Part shown: in pieces, positions 1-12,883 of the stretch
Position numbering within the stretch: the stretch's first letter is position 1
How the letters are laid out: each line of letters begins with the position of its first letter
Assembly: GCA_949318235.1 (NCBI GenBank)
Contig: OX439137.1
Coordinates: 23,795,653 to 23,859,652 of the forward strand
Direction of reading: 5' to 3'
Origin: Ecdyonurus torrentis
Lineage: Eukaryota; Arthropoda; Insecta; Ephemeroptera; Heptageniidae
DNA: 64,000 bases
The notes under the pieces: model-generated
What the model saw: only the letters and a program-made list of their open reading frames with translations
Databases searched by the model: none
What the model was told of the DNA's origin: nothing
Translations under genes and position numbers: made by a program

Positions 1-209
<209 letters not shown>

Positions 210-878
210 TAGACGTACAAATATACAAAAATAATATTTAATTTTGAAACTTTTTGAATATTACAAATTTTAAAGGAGACGTTTATATTATATACAGTAC
301 GAGTAGGATGATAAAAAATAGTTATAACTCGTCTAATATTGTTAAAATAAATTAAATTATACTAAAAACTCCATGGAGATATACTTTCCCAGACCATAAA
401 CTTTTATATAAAAAAAAAACAATAACATAAACAAAATGAAATGAATGATAAAATAATATATAATTTTTAAAGTAATAACATTTAATTATCATCTCCATAA
501 ACTTTATTAAATAAAATTTATCCATAACTTTTAAAATATATTTAATATAAAATTGTTTTATTATAGTATAAAATATAACTGAAATACGATTTTTTTTGGC
601 TATTTTTTTTTCCCAAAAATAAAATAGACATGAAAATTGAAGTTTGTTTATTGTCATTGAAACCATACAGAATGTAATTTGGTTGTCTTGTCTCTTTGCC
701 ACAAAACTTTCAACTTTATACGTTTACGCTTGTATGGTCGACAAAATAAGTCACTTCCATGTGATAAAGATAAAGTTTTCTTTTCTTCTTCTTCTTCTTC
801 TTTTTTTACTGTCCAACTTTTCATTGAGTTGAATAGAAAAAAGATTTCTAATTCAATATATTTACTACTTGATGAAAT

Positions 879-882
<4 letters not shown>

Positions 883-963
<81 letters not shown>
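883..963. repeat. (CT)n microsatellite
   Basis: About 40 uninterrupted CT units. Confidence 0.98.
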
Positions 964-964
<1 letters not shown>

Positions 965-1625
965 GCGAATGTAGTGAAAATAACCTTTACTAATTTAAAA
1001 TTATACAGTATATAAATTTTAAATATAAATCTAAGTATAGGGAAAAAAAGAAGAAAGAAAATTGATCCAAAAAATGACGTTGCTTACTTCAGTTTTTTGA
1101 AAGAATTTTTTTATTTTTTATTATTATTAATAAAAATATGAACACACATAAGTCCTACCAAGACAATGAAGTCTTATCTGTGGGTGCTTAATCAACATAA
1201 TATAAAAAAAGTTAGTAAACATAAAATATTACAATACAAATTAAACAAAATCAGCACATTTCACTTTTTCTTTTCTTTTTTATCTACAAGAAAATTAAAA
1301 TATTGTTATACTAAAATTAGAAACAAACAAACAATTATACCTAGTTACAGTAAATTTGCAAATCACTTTATTGGAAATAATATTCGTTAATACTCTACAA
1401 CTGTCAGTAAAATGGTATATATTATTATAAAATATTAATATTGCCTTTTAAAAAAGATACTTGTATTATATTACATTAATTAAAGTTTCCATACTAATGC
1501 GTGGTGTTCACTAAAGGTATTTGCATAAGGTAATAAAATGCAAAGTCAGTGATTTTTTTTACAGTTATTTATAATAAATTTGTATTTGCTAGGAAAATAT
1601 TCCTTTTAAAATCTATTCTACAGGA

Positions 1626-1629
<4 letters not shown>

Positions 1630-1689
<60 letters not shown>
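1630..1689. repeat. (CT)n microsatellite
   Basis: About 30 CT units without interruption. Confidence 0.98.
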
Positions 1690-1692
<3 letters not shown>

Positions 1693-1855
1693 GTATTGTA
1701 TTGTACATCAACCTACCCTATACTGTAACTTTCAATGGTAACAGTAACAACGTATACATTATGGAAGAAGGTTATTCAAAAGCCGATATTGTTGTTAGAA
1801 ACTACTTACAAAGTAGTAAACAACTTCTACTTATATATAAGAAAATTCTGACTAC

Positions 1856-1889
<34 letters not shown>

Positions 1890-2597
1890 AAATCCTGAGG
1901 GAAAATTGTTTCCAATTTGTATATGATGCAAGAGAGCTACTTTTTATCCTTGCGCAACAATGTAAAGCCAGGAGAGTACAATAATATTATAATGAGATGT
2001 CGTCTAGACGAGATAGTATTCCAGTAGATTTACCGTGTTTTTGTCAAATAAAAAATGTTCAACTTGGAAGCATGTCAAAAAATATTCCTGCCAAATTTGT
2101 GTTATATAAGTTGATTACTAAATTTGAGATTTTCACCATATAATTTCATTAAGGTGAACTTTGAAATTGCGTGTGTATTTTTTATACATATAGTTTTTTT
2201 TTTACAACAGATTTAAATTTGTTTGTACGTAAAAGTAGAGTTTAATTAAATTTTTGAAGGTGCCTTTTTTTTTAACAAAATATGTTTTTTTATAATATTG
2301 GAATAAATTCAAAGTATTCTAAAAATTTTGAGCACTTAGAAATCTATACAGATAGTAATGAATTTTATAACTAACAGAATTATTTTTGACAACAACTATA
2401 AAATCTCGTTCTTTTTTTTAGTTCACTGTTAAATTATGGTTCTAGTTTCCTCTATACACAAAAAACATTTTACCAGCCAAAATTAAATAACCCAGTCTTT
2501 TGACTGGTGACACATTAAAGGGTCAACAATATCTAAACATTCTACTATCAAAGTTTTGCGTTCTAATTAAAATGTTGGTATCTTGATATATTTAATA

Positions 2598-2906
2598 TGT
2601 CACTGCCTATCTGCATGACGTCACATTTAATGCGCTTGGAACTCATACTGGAGTAGTGAATAACATTGCTCAGCATAGGACAAACTTTTTTAAAGCAATT
2701 TTCATTGGGAAATCGGTTATTTTTTTGTTATTGCTATTTTTCTTACATATTAGAGGTACTAATTCAACATATTTACAGCATCAATGCTCTAAAAAATTAT
2801 TGCATAGTAGTTTTAAACTGGCAAAAGAAGTTATTTTCCTATGCCGCTCATGTTATTGAGTGATCCAACATGGCGTCGACTTTAACATGAATGCTTAAAC
2901 CCTATA
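2598..2906 (+). mobile_element. MITE family B, copy 1
   Basis: This copy aligns over its whole length with those at 25307 and 49079. Landmarks in order are TGACGTCA at 2616, the phrase CTGGAGTAGTG, CAGCATAGGACAAACTT, a central AT-rich part, AACATGGCGTCGACTTTA and the end ACCCTATA. Better-preserved copies show inverted ends AGGGTGTATATGCA and TGCATATACCCT next to TA, the pattern of a non-autonomous TIR DNA transposon. The left end of this copy is degraded. Confidence 0.8.
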
Positions 2907-2909
2907 TTT

Positions 2910-3793
<884 letters not shown>

Positions 3794-3892
3794 CAAGATA
3801 CTACGTATACAAGATAAGGACACGCTCAGCTAATTTCAGAAATTAAAAATGAGCTGCTAAGCCAATCAGCGCCAATGCTCTCAAATTTTTTG
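3794..3892 (+). mobile_element. MITE family F, terminal fragment
   Basis: The sequence from CAAGATACTACGTATACAAG through AGGACACGCTC matches the terminal inverted repeat of the fuller element at 24689-24992. It also shares GCTAAGCCAATCAGCGCC with that element in reverse. The other end is missing. Confidence 0.6.
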
Positions 3893-4238
3893 CTAACGTA
3901 AGTATTTTTAATTTGGCAAAATGAGTAATTTTCCTACCCTCTTCAGTCCCCAACTTTTTAAAAAATTATTTCAGTGTCTTATATTTTAACCACGTTTTTG
4001 TGCGGTTCTCAGAATGACAAAAATATGCTTCTTTTTTTAAAAGTGTTTTCTTACTTATACGGACCTCCTACTCACTTTAGAATGCTCAAAATAGTGTTAA
4101 AAATCGCGTAAATTCAGGGGCATTTTCTGGTCCAATGTTTGTATTTTTGTATCAATTTCTTCGATTTTTTTCTATTTTTTATTGTATTATCTGAAGTAAT
4201 TTGTATTGTATACTGGGACTGAAGAGGCTATACTGCTA

Positions 4239-4540
4239 TATACAGGTTGCACTAATATTTAAGAGCTGCCATTTTGTTGGTCAGAAATACATAGGCCAGC
4301 ATAGGAAAAATGTCATTTTCATTTGTTTTAATAGCAAAAAAAGCTTCAAACCTCAATTAAAGCCTTATTTATAGCTCCTAATAAGCTCGAAGAATATGAG
4401 AAAAATTCGTTCAGTTGAAATAAACTTCTTTTTAATGAAAAAAAAAATTAGGAGAAATGATGTTTCCCCTATGCTGGACAATGCACTGTAAGCACCACAA
4501 ACATGGCAACAAAGCGCAAGAATGTGCAAGGGGTCTATAT
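4239..4540 (+). mobile_element. MITE family D, copy 1
   Basis: It runs from TACAGGTTGCACTAATATTT to TGTGCAAGGGGTCTATA. The ends are imperfect inverted repeats (TAGACC..TTGCAC in the best copy) flanked by TA. It is homologous end to end with 26387-26682 (reverse) and 40558-40851. Immediately after it lies only the last part of a family B element (4540-4585), so D either inserted into B or replaced the rest of it. Confidence 0.8.
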
Positions 4541-4585
4541 ATTGAGTGATCCAACATAGCGTTGACTTTAACATAAATGCAATAT
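4540..4585 (+). mobile_element. MITE family B, 3' fragment
   Basis: ATTGAGTGATCCAACATAGC followed by GTTGACTTTAACATAAATGC matches the right end of family B. The rest of the element is absent. Confidence 0.6.
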
Positions 4586-4908
4586 ACTCATCAATTTATA
4601 TGTTAATTTAGTTGAAAATTAATATACTATCAAACAATCAAATACAAAAGCAACAAACACTCAAATACATTATATACATGTAATTAATAATACTAATTAC
4701 ATGAATCTAATTCAACTTGTGAACTCTGAATATGACCTACATTATGCACTTTAAATTTATACAGAGCATAATGTATAAACTGCATAATTGAATTATTTCG
4801 CTATAGTAGAAATACTTTGAAGTGCAAATATGTTTACAACAGCTGTACTACATTTATATGCGGGCTTTGTAAGTAAATAAATATTATGTTTTTTAAATTA
4901 ACATCTGT

Positions 4909-5254
4909 TTAAAGCCAAAGACCACATAAAACAACATGTACTGTTTAATGAATAAACACAAAATGGAATCTTCAAAACTGATGATAATTTTTACCAGAAT
5001 GTTAATGTAGCCTCACGAGAGAGCGTGAAACAACTGTAAAGTATGCAATTTAAGTGACTTTTCATGTTTCTGACGTCACAAACATCCAAAAATTAGTATA
5101 AAAATGTTGTGCGGGTTACATAAATCGACATTTTCTGATCACTGCTACGGAGCTACTGTTGAGTTTTGAGACAAAATAATGTTATTTATGTAAATCCCAT
5201 CAAGTGTTTTGTGATATAAATATGCTTATGTTTTTCTCTGGTCTATTCCTTTAA
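4909..5254 (-). mobile_element. MITE family A, copy 1
   Basis: A 346 bp element bounded by TTAA on both sides, with imperfect inverted ends TTTAAAGCCAAAGACCA and TGGTCTATTCCTTTAAA. TTAA flanks are typical of piggyBac-type targets, but no transposase is present, so the superfamily is an inference. It carries a perfect TGACGTCA at 5071. Other copies lie at 5628, 6631, 8096, about 18655 and 41696. Confidence 0.85.
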
Positions 5255-5627
5255 ATATTTTTAGATAAATAATGATAAAATTATAACTAGTTTTATTTGG
5301 AGTTGCAATAATATTTATATCATTAAAAAATGATGAGTTTAATTAAAAAATAGTAGATTTACATTAATATTGATAATAAATAATAATATTAAAAATCTAT
5401 ACATACTGTTACTGAGTAATTAAATGAGTGAATAAAAGTGTGAGTGAGTAAGTAATATTATGAATTTTATCATGTACGTATAATAATAATTTATTTTTAT
5501 TGAGGCCACAAAAGGTACATACCCACTTACATGGTCCTCTCTGACTTTTCATTTAACAATAACCACATGTCAGGGTGTTTCGTAATTTTTTAACGTATAA
5601 TAAAGTATATAATGTTTTTGATTTATA

Positions 5628-5950
5628 TTAAAGGAAAAGACCAAGAAAATATAAGCATTTATAACACAAAACACTCGATGGGACCAACATATAACATAAG
5701 TTTGTCTCAAAACCCAACTGTAACACCTAAGCAGTGATTAGAAAAATTTAGTTCATCCAAATCGTACAAAATATTCATACTAATTTTTGGCTGTATCTGA
5801 CGCCAGAAACCGAAATCGTTACGCAAATAGCATACTTCACAGTATTTTCATGCTCTCTTATAGGGCTACATATATATTCAGGTAAAAAATTTCATTGTTT
5901 TTGGAGATCTTATTTTCTATTGTTTCATGTGTTCTATGGCTTTTATGTTA
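5628..5950 (+). mobile_element. MITE family A, copy 2
   Basis: This copy is in opposite orientation to copy 1, only 370 bp away, so the two can fold into a large hairpin. The central CRE-like octamer is mutated to TGACGCCA. Confidence 0.8.
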
Positions 5951-6511
5951 ATAATAATAATAAAAATCTACAAATATTATCATTATATGTATACGTATAC
6001 ACTGTAAATCTTTTTCCTATTTTGGTAAGGTTAAAATCTTACAAAAAACTGGTAACCCTTGAAAACATACCATTACTTAAATTACATGAGTGAGTAAGTG
6101 ATTAAGTAAAAATTTAATGAATATAGAAATTAATAGAATAAGAAATTAATACTGTAAACATATTGTGTATCACCATAATATGTTATAGTATAGAGATAAA
6201 CTATTAATGTGATTAAAAAAATATTCATTTTCATAAAGTAAAGTATAAATTGCGAACACGCTAAATATTGTACAATGTGATTAAAATATAGGTAATTGTT
6301 AAGTATATTATGTTGAAGTTGTAATGTAATTTTAGTATAATTAATATACCAAAAATTAATTATCTTATATGTAAATTATGTCATTTCAAATAATTTATAT
6401 TAAGTTTCGTTAAGACAGCAATTATTATTAGCTCTATAGTTTTTGAAAGATACACGGAATATCCTAAATTTTATTTAAATTTCTTAGAGTTAATCTCTGG
6501 AAGTAGTAACT

Positions 6512-6535
6512 GAGAGAGAGAGAGAGAGAGAGAGA
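6512..6535. repeat. (GA)n microsatellite, short
   Basis: About 12 GA units, just upstream of the hAT-like element at 6578. Confidence 0.95.
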
Positions 6536-6577
6536 ACATGACAATATATAGTGTTTAAAAACACACACATTTTTTTG

Positions 6578-7284
6578 CAGTCTTGTAGTCGTTAAACGTA
6601 ACTCGTTAACGTTTAGTTAAAACTGTAACGTTATAAAGCCATTGACCACATAAATCAAAATGTGCTTTTTAATGAATAAACACAAAGTGGGATCTTCAAA
6701 ACTGTTGACAATTTTTACCTAAATGTTAATAACAACAAAAGAGCATGAAAGTACTGTAAAGTACGCCATTTGCGGGAAAATTCATGTTTATGACGGCAGA
6801 AACATGCAAAATTAGTATGAAAATGTTGTGCAGGTTGCTTAAATCGAATTTTCTGATTACTGCTACGGGGTTACTGTTGGGTTTTGATACAAACTAAAGT
6901 TATTTGTGTAAGTCCCATCAAGTTTTTTGTGATATAAATGCCTATTTTTTCCTCTGGTCTATTCCTTTAACTGGTTATTTCTATAATATAGATTAACAAC
7001 ATTGCAAAAAGTAACGTTACAGTTATAGATTAACAAAAATTATAACGTTACTTTTCAAATTCATTAGTATATTATACAGACTAAAAACAAAATATCTAGA
7101 GACGTGGTGAGAGAAATAGTGAATAAAAATACTTGCTTATTTAAAAATAACTAAATATACAGTATATAATTAAAGTATTTACTTCATAAATAATTGGACT
7201 TACAAATTAGTAATAAAATAATGCACATCGTTTAAAAATGCTGTTAACGTTATAGAAAATTTAGGTAACGACTACAAGACTACT
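6578..7284. mobile_element. hAT-like MITE with a nested family A element
   Basis: The ends CAGTCTTGTAGTCGTTA and TAACGACTACAAGACTAC are long inverted repeats, followed inward by GTAACG-rich arms (GTTAACG, GTAACGTTAC). CAG termini and GTAAC-rich arms are characteristic of small hAT elements. The interior 6631-6970 is a family A MITE, so the hAT element was present first. No transposase frame is visible. Confidence 0.75.
6631..6970 (-). mobile_element. MITE family A, copy 3 (nested)
   Basis: Same orientation as copy 1, ending GGTCTATTCCTTTAA. It is inserted within the hAT-like element at 6578-7284. The octamer is degraded to TGACGGCA. Confidence 0.8.
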
Positions 7285-7306
7285 TTTTTTTTTTTTTTTT
7301 TTTTTT
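7284..7306. repeat. poly(T) tract
   Basis: About 23 T directly abutting the right end of the hAT-like element. Confidence 0.95.
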
Positions 7307-7529
7307 AGGAGGAGAACGCGGCATTACATTTAATTTATATTCAAATGTGTAATGAAATAAGAAATATTAAATACTACTGAAATTGGAGAAATTTTTACCG
7401 TATAATATGACAAATCAATCAATAAAAACTATATTAAAAAAGAAACTAAAAGAAGAATCAACAAAATATGTATATGAATAGTTCAATGTAGAGAAAAAAA
7501 ATTCAATGAAAAACAAATTGAATAGAAAT

Positions 7530-7610
7530 ACCCGTTTCACCTTTTATACCTCCTTTCATAATATTTTTAATAGACATATTATGAAAGGAGGTATAACAAG
7601 TGAAAAGGGT
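7530..7610. repeat. Compact hairpin, 35 nt arms
   Basis: The left arm ACCCGTTTCACCTTTTATAC..CATAATAT pairs with the right arm ATATTATGAAAGGAGGTATA..AAAAGGGT with only about four mismatches and a loop of about 10 nt. The size and near-perfect pairing fit a very short foldback transposon. A small-RNA precursor is possible but nothing else supports it. Confidence 0.6.
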
Positions 7611-8095
7611 CATACTTTATTTTAAGTACATAATCTTTTTATGATCTTAATATTAAATATTTTCATATAAAAATTTCTTTTAAATTTATTACATGATGAT
7701 ATTGTTTTTCATTTCATATTTTCTAAGTAGCATTACTTTAATATCTTATATTATGTGATTTTTTATAAACCACCAGTAAAATATTATATTATGAAAGTTT
7801 TAAGAATTATGAGTAAAATCAACGGAGATGGTTGGTCAAATGCATTAAATTCTCCCACTAATTAACATTGCGGTATACTCAACCATTTTCTTAAAAATCA
7901 TAAACCCATGCTAAAACATTAATTTGAACACAAAAATTTCTCTAAATTTGGAACCATTTCACAACCATTGCAATTTTTTATGACTGAAATAGAAATATTT
8001 ATGTAAGTATGTAAGCATATAGCTATCTTTATAAACTATATAGCTGTATTTTTTTATAAAGCATCAGATGATCTTTTTTTACTGATCATAAACTT

Positions 8096-8432
8096 TTAAA
8101 GGAATTGACCAGAAGAAATAATAAGCATTTATATCACCAAAAATTTGATTGGGCATAGTAACATAGTTTGTCTCAAAACCCTACTGTAGCTCCGTAGCAG
8201 TGATCAGAAATTTCAATTTATGCAACCCGCACAACATTTTTTTACTAATTTTTGCATGTTTCTGACGTCATAAACATGAATAGTCACGCAAATTGCATAC
8301 TTTGCAGTATTTCCACACTCTATCGTGGGGCTACATTAACATTCTGATAAAAATTGTCATCAGTTTTGATTTTGAAGATCCCATTTCGTGTTTATTCGTT
8401 AAAAAGCACATTTATGTGGTCTATTGTTTTAA
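8096..8432 (+). mobile_element. MITE family A, copy 4
   Basis: A 337 bp element with TTAA at both ends. It starts TTAAAGGAATTGACCAGA and ends GGTCTATTGTTTTAA. TGACGTCA is intact at 8263. Confidence 0.85.
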
Positions 8433-9055
8433 GGTTTACTCATATACTTTAATACACTACAAAATAAGGAATTTCTTGTCCTCATACTATAATATTCTTT
8501 CTTTTTTTAAAAATAAATTATTATTAATGATCCTTTTTTAAAATTTAATTTGTAAGGGTAAATATTTTATTGTGCGTGCAATTTTAATAAACTCAAAGTT
8601 CTGAATTGTATCACATGTTGTTTCTTGTGTTTATTTTTTGCTATCACTATAGAATTTTGATTTTTTAAAAAGTCGATATTTTACCATAAAGTTGTTAGGA
8701 ATCGTTCAAAATCTCCCATTCATGAAAGTTAAGACTTTTATTTATTTGTGTACATCGCTTTCATAATTTATTTATTTTCAAGAGAAGCTATTCAATTTAA
8801 AATTCCTTACATTCTCTATTTTATATAACATAATACATTATTCAATTGCAAAAAAAAAATAATATAATAGAAGAAAGAAAAATATATATATATTTTCTTT
8901 TGGCAAATTTTGCTGACAATAATAAGTTGTTTTTGTTACGTAGAGACTCAAATGATGCGGTTTAGACTTGAATTGTATGTTTTTGTTACGAAACTTTTGT
9001 GTGTATAACAACAACGACAACGAAAAGTAGACTACACAATAATATTGTCTGTTTC

Positions 9056-9060
<5 letters not shown>

Positions 9061-9097
<37 letters not shown>

Positions 9098-9098
9098 G
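9061..9098. repeat. (GA)n microsatellite with one C interruption
   Basis: GA units interrupted once by GAC. Confidence 0.95.
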
Positions 9099-9184
9099 GA
9101 GTATTAAAACTACCCATTTCACATGTTAGCTTATAGCGTGTATTATATTATGAAGTCCACTACTACTACACTAAAAAATCACGC

Positions 9185-9370
9185 AATGATGTGGGCGATT
9201 TATCGATTCCCCCTGGGCAGCCAATAGACGCTCTAGCTTTCAAGGTCACTAGGAGGTAGGGTAATGTTAACTAAATGGAGAGTTTTTAGGCGTTCTCTTA
9301 TTGGTCGCATCCTTACGTGGCGCGGACTGTATATAACCGTAAATTACGGTCAAAAACTCACTTTTTTTTA
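9185..9370 (+). promoter_or_regulatory. Promoter-like G+C-richer patch (tentative)
   Basis: This island is richer in G+C than its surroundings. It has CCAAT at about 9221, the inverted form ATTGG at about 9300, then GTGGCGCGGAC and a TATATAA box at about 9331. The order resembles a polymerase II promoter pointing right. However, no exon follows, and CCAATAGACGCTCT versus GCGTTCTCTTATTGG is a partial inverted repeat, so it may simply be another MITE. Confidence 0.25.
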
Positions 9371-9509
9371 TTTCGTCTCATAGGTCATGCCGAAATTTTT
9401 TTTCCCGAATTGTTCTCTCGAGTTTATGAAGAAAAAAATATGCCGAGTTCAAATTTGACACTATAAATAATGGCATGTTTTAATTTGATTTTATTAATTT
9501 GTACACTAT

Positions 9510-9712
9510 ATAACAATGAGAAAGACTATGACGTCATGCATGGTCGGTAAATTTTCCTATGCCCACATGCATAAGTTATAGACCGTGACGTCATTTTTTG
9601 ATTTTCAAAAAATAATTCAAAATACTTAATGCACTCAAAAATTAGAAATTCTTATATCAATCGATTGAGGGCAATGTCCTCTTTTATAGTATGAAATAAA
9701 ATTATCTCTTAT
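9510..9712 (-). mobile_element. MITE family E, copy 1
   Basis: Its reverse complement matches 22744-23055, sharing TTTTTGAG, ATTAA, TGACGTCAC and GGGCATAGGAAAA in the same order. It has two perfect TGACGTCA octamers (9529 and 9586) facing each other across about 50 bp. Confidence 0.7.
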
Positions 9713-10378
9713 TATTATTATTATTTTAGTCTTCTTCATTGTTTTATTACCTAATAGCGTGCTTACTTATTACATTATAGATGAACTTCTATATATATAT
9801 AAAGTATATTTATTAATGTAAGTGGAAACAAAAACGTTCACGTTACCTTTCTTTGTTATACCTCTGATTAGTTTTACTGCATCAGTACTTTACATTAGCT
9901 CTCTATTTTACAAAACTAAAAAAAAAAAAAAAAAAAAAAAAAATGTAATATTGTTTCTTAACCTCTTAAAAAACATATAAATTTTATGTAAAATGAACTA
10001 AAATAATATTTTGCGTTATGAATTTTTGTAGGAATAATAATAATAACAAAAAGGTCATAAAATTAAGGCCAGAAATATTTTTACGTAAAAGTCTTTTTAG
10101 ATAAAAGCTAAAAACTACATAGTGAGGGTACATTCAATTCATATTTTAAACCTCAACTATTCTATAACATTCAGTTACGATATTTTTACACTAACTATAA
10201 GGACCCTTAACAAAAATATTATGGTAAACATACGAATTTTCTATAAAAAGAAAATATTTGTATAAAAATATTTTTATGTACATATATAAAAATGTATGAA
10301 TAGAAGCTTTCTAAAGTGGTCAATATTCAAATTTTCTCTTATGGAAACACTTTTGGTATAAATTGGAAATGTAAACAT

Positions 10379-10382
<4 letters not shown>

Positions 10383-10435
<53 letters not shown>
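10383..10435. repeat. (GA)n microsatellite
   Basis: About 26 GA units, facing a complementary CT array at 10484-10522. Confidence 0.97.
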
Positions 10436-10437
<2 letters not shown>

Positions 10438-10482
10438 TAAAATAGAGAGAGATAAAGTGCATCTTCTTGTTAGCTGTCTGCT

Positions 10483-10483
<1 letters not shown>

Positions 10484-10522
<39 letters not shown>
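10484..10522. repeat. (CT)n microsatellite
   Basis: About 19 CT units with one extra T. Confidence 0.95.
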
Positions 10523-10974
10523 AAACATACATAATAAGACATCCTTGCTAACATTTCAATGCATTACCATACATTTATCAGGAACGATGTTATTACAAAT
10601 AACGCTAGCATAAATTTGTTATTGCACACTTTCAAGAAAATCGAATTACCATTTTTTTTTTTTTTTTTTTTGCACTGGCAAACATTTTGAAATCTAGTCT
10701 TGTGCATAATAAGATAGTCACATGGAAATTTATTCTGTATTTTAAACACTATGGATAGTAGTTTTACAAAATGTATACATTATATCTTAAATGAATTTAG
10801 TTCATTATTTCTGTGCTTTTCTAACAAAATAATTAAATTTGTATCTATAAAATGGAAAATATACGCGAGTATAAAACAGTAAAATTAAAATATAATATAT
10901 ATGTAGAGCAGTATATTATATAGCATCTCGTGAATAAAATGTAGTACAATAGTATTGTGTTAAAATAAATAAAT

Positions 10975-11800
10975 AATAATCATGCTAGATAATTTTTAGA
11001 AACAATTATGCTGAAAAATAATACAACATAATTTATGCTATCGTCTATCGTACATAATAACTACAGTCCTGAACAGCTTCAACAATGACATTTGAAAATC
11101 GATCAATCGATTATTACGATTGTTCTGGATTACGGTATTTGGACGATTATTCGAAAAGTCGACCTATCGTTCAACATTCACAGAAACTCAGGACCACGGA
11201 TATATGCTCGCGGGACTGTATGTTATAGTATAAATATTATACTTATTCAGTATAATTATTTATTATGTTCTAATTGAGCAATATTTATGCTACAGTGACA
11301 TAAATGCAGCATAAATAATAAATTTTTATATTTCCCTATAGCAAATGATTATTATATAAACTTATTGCAACTATACATCTGTGTCTAAATTCCTAAATTG
11401 ATTCCATCGTAAATTATTAGTAATTCTAAGTTTTTTTGTTCAATATAGCATAATTTATGCTATACATACTTTATAACTGTGTTATATAGCATAAATAATA
11501 CGCTGTAAAGCATAACTAATTTAGCATGACTTATGCTATAATATTTTTAAAATAACATAAATGCAGCTTAAATTACGTAATTTATTATTTAATTGTACAC
11601 GTGCAATATAATGCATAATATAATTATTAATGCTATATAATTTATGCTATACTGCATGATATCTATAGCATAATTATTTATTCTCTTCCAATTACCTAAC
11701 ATAAAAATAGCATTAATGCAGCTTAAATTATTTTATTTATACTTTGCTGTGAATTTAATTTATATGTACAATAAATTTTTTTAACAATATTTCTTTGCCT
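10975..11800. mobile_element. Cluster of family I AT-rich palindromic elements
   Basis: Repeated occurrences of TATAGCATAA..TTATGCTATA palindromes, with phrases such as AACATAAATGCAGCTTAAAT and ACGTAATTTATTATTTA. Related copies lie at about 16075-16240, 36690-37010 and 55515-55745. I count at least three copies or partial copies here in mixed orientation; boundaries are uncertain. Confidence 0.6.
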
Positions 11801-11804
11801 TAAC

Positions 11805-12780
11805 AGCTAATTAAAAAAATCATAATTGATCCTGCAGTATTTTTATATTTTACTAATTTAAGCAAACAATAGGTATTTTTTTGTTGTCTTGTTAATTTAA
11901 ATATTTAATTATAAAAATGAAGTAGTACGTAGTATACAAAATCATTAAACAATGTACATAATACAATGTGTGCCTGTATACTTTTATATAAAATGTTATT
12001 TCAATTCCATACATTAAAAAAAAAAGTAGAAAAATTGTTCAACACACGTTTTTTAGAATGAAAAATGTAGACGAATAAAATATTATGCTGTCACTGTCAC
12101 GTTTATTTTATTTTTTCTTGCTTTGTTTAAATATAAATAGCTTGATAAACAAAACACACACACACAATTTAAAAATAAACATTCTTCAATGCTCTGTGTA
12201 AAAATTTACAGAAAAAAAAAGTGAAATGTATTCAAATTTTATTTATGTGTATTTTATACAAATTTGTTTTTCAAAACACATTAAAAAGATTTAAAAATTT
12301 TAATGGAAAAAAAATTTCTATGGAGAATTTTTTTTTATCGAGCAAAATAAAAGATATCGGTGAAAAAAATATATATATATATATATTTTTTTTCATTATT
12401 ATTTTTTTACTATGGCCAGAAAAATATTAGTTTGCATTATCGCCCTCAGATATCGCCCATTTCAAATGACACTTTTTGTCACATGAACGATTATTTAAGA
12501 AATATAGAACATCCTTAGCTGGTGTGGACTATATTGCAAGTGTCCGCAATCGATTTTATGAAATCGGTCAAGTATAGATTACTTTAAAAAAAAGTAAAAA
12601 AACTATATTGATAAATAAACACACTATAAACTTTGTCTTGCGTTGCTAAAGGTTAGAAAAAGAAGAGTTACTTTTCCCATGTCACCTATGATTGGATAAC
12701 ATGTTTATGTTGCACCAATAAGTGTCATTAAAATTACCCTTTTTACGTTCTAGTTAATTTAAAAAATATATACTAAAAAC
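11805..12780. other. Gene-free AT-rich stretch
   Basis: I see no gene or clear repeat boundary. There is a short (CA)n near 12155 and an AT run near 12370. The segment at about 12640-12730, with GTCACCTATGATTGGATAAC, weakly resembles 45980-46025. Confidence 0.4.
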
Positions 12781-12786
12781 TTACTA

Positions 12787-12809
<23 letters not shown>
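12787..12809. repeat. (GA)n microsatellite, short
   Basis: About 11 GA units. Confidence 0.9.
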
Positions 12810-12817
<8 letters not shown>

Positions 12818-12883
12818 AGTAAATTGGTTTTTGTTTTATTTATTATTTATTATTATTATTATTTTGTAAAATATTTTGATGTT

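Larger units (their letters stand above)
210..2595. other. AT-rich gene-free stretch with two CT arrays
   Basis: No exon-like sequence is visible on either strand. Simple repeats inside it are a short (TTC)n at 782-801, (CT)n at 883-963 and 1630-1689, and poly(A) at 1856-1884. Open frames of 60-116 codons here are made of low-complexity AT codons or translated CT repeats and have no recognisable protein character. Confidence 0.7.
9720..10970. other. Gene-free AT-rich stretch with simple repeats
   Basis: It holds poly(A) 9918-9943, (GA)n 10383-10435, (CT)n 10484-10522 and poly(T) 10652-10671. The GA and CT arrays 50 bp apart are complementary and could form a hairpin. I see no exon. Confidence 0.7.

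Noticed and set aside
10975..11800. CRISPR-like regular repeats
   Set aside because: Spacing and orientation are irregular, repeats are palindromic AT words of variable length, and the organism is an animal.
12640..12740. Possible repeat shared with 45980-46025
   Set aside because: Similarity is limited to a few short words and is not convincing by eye.
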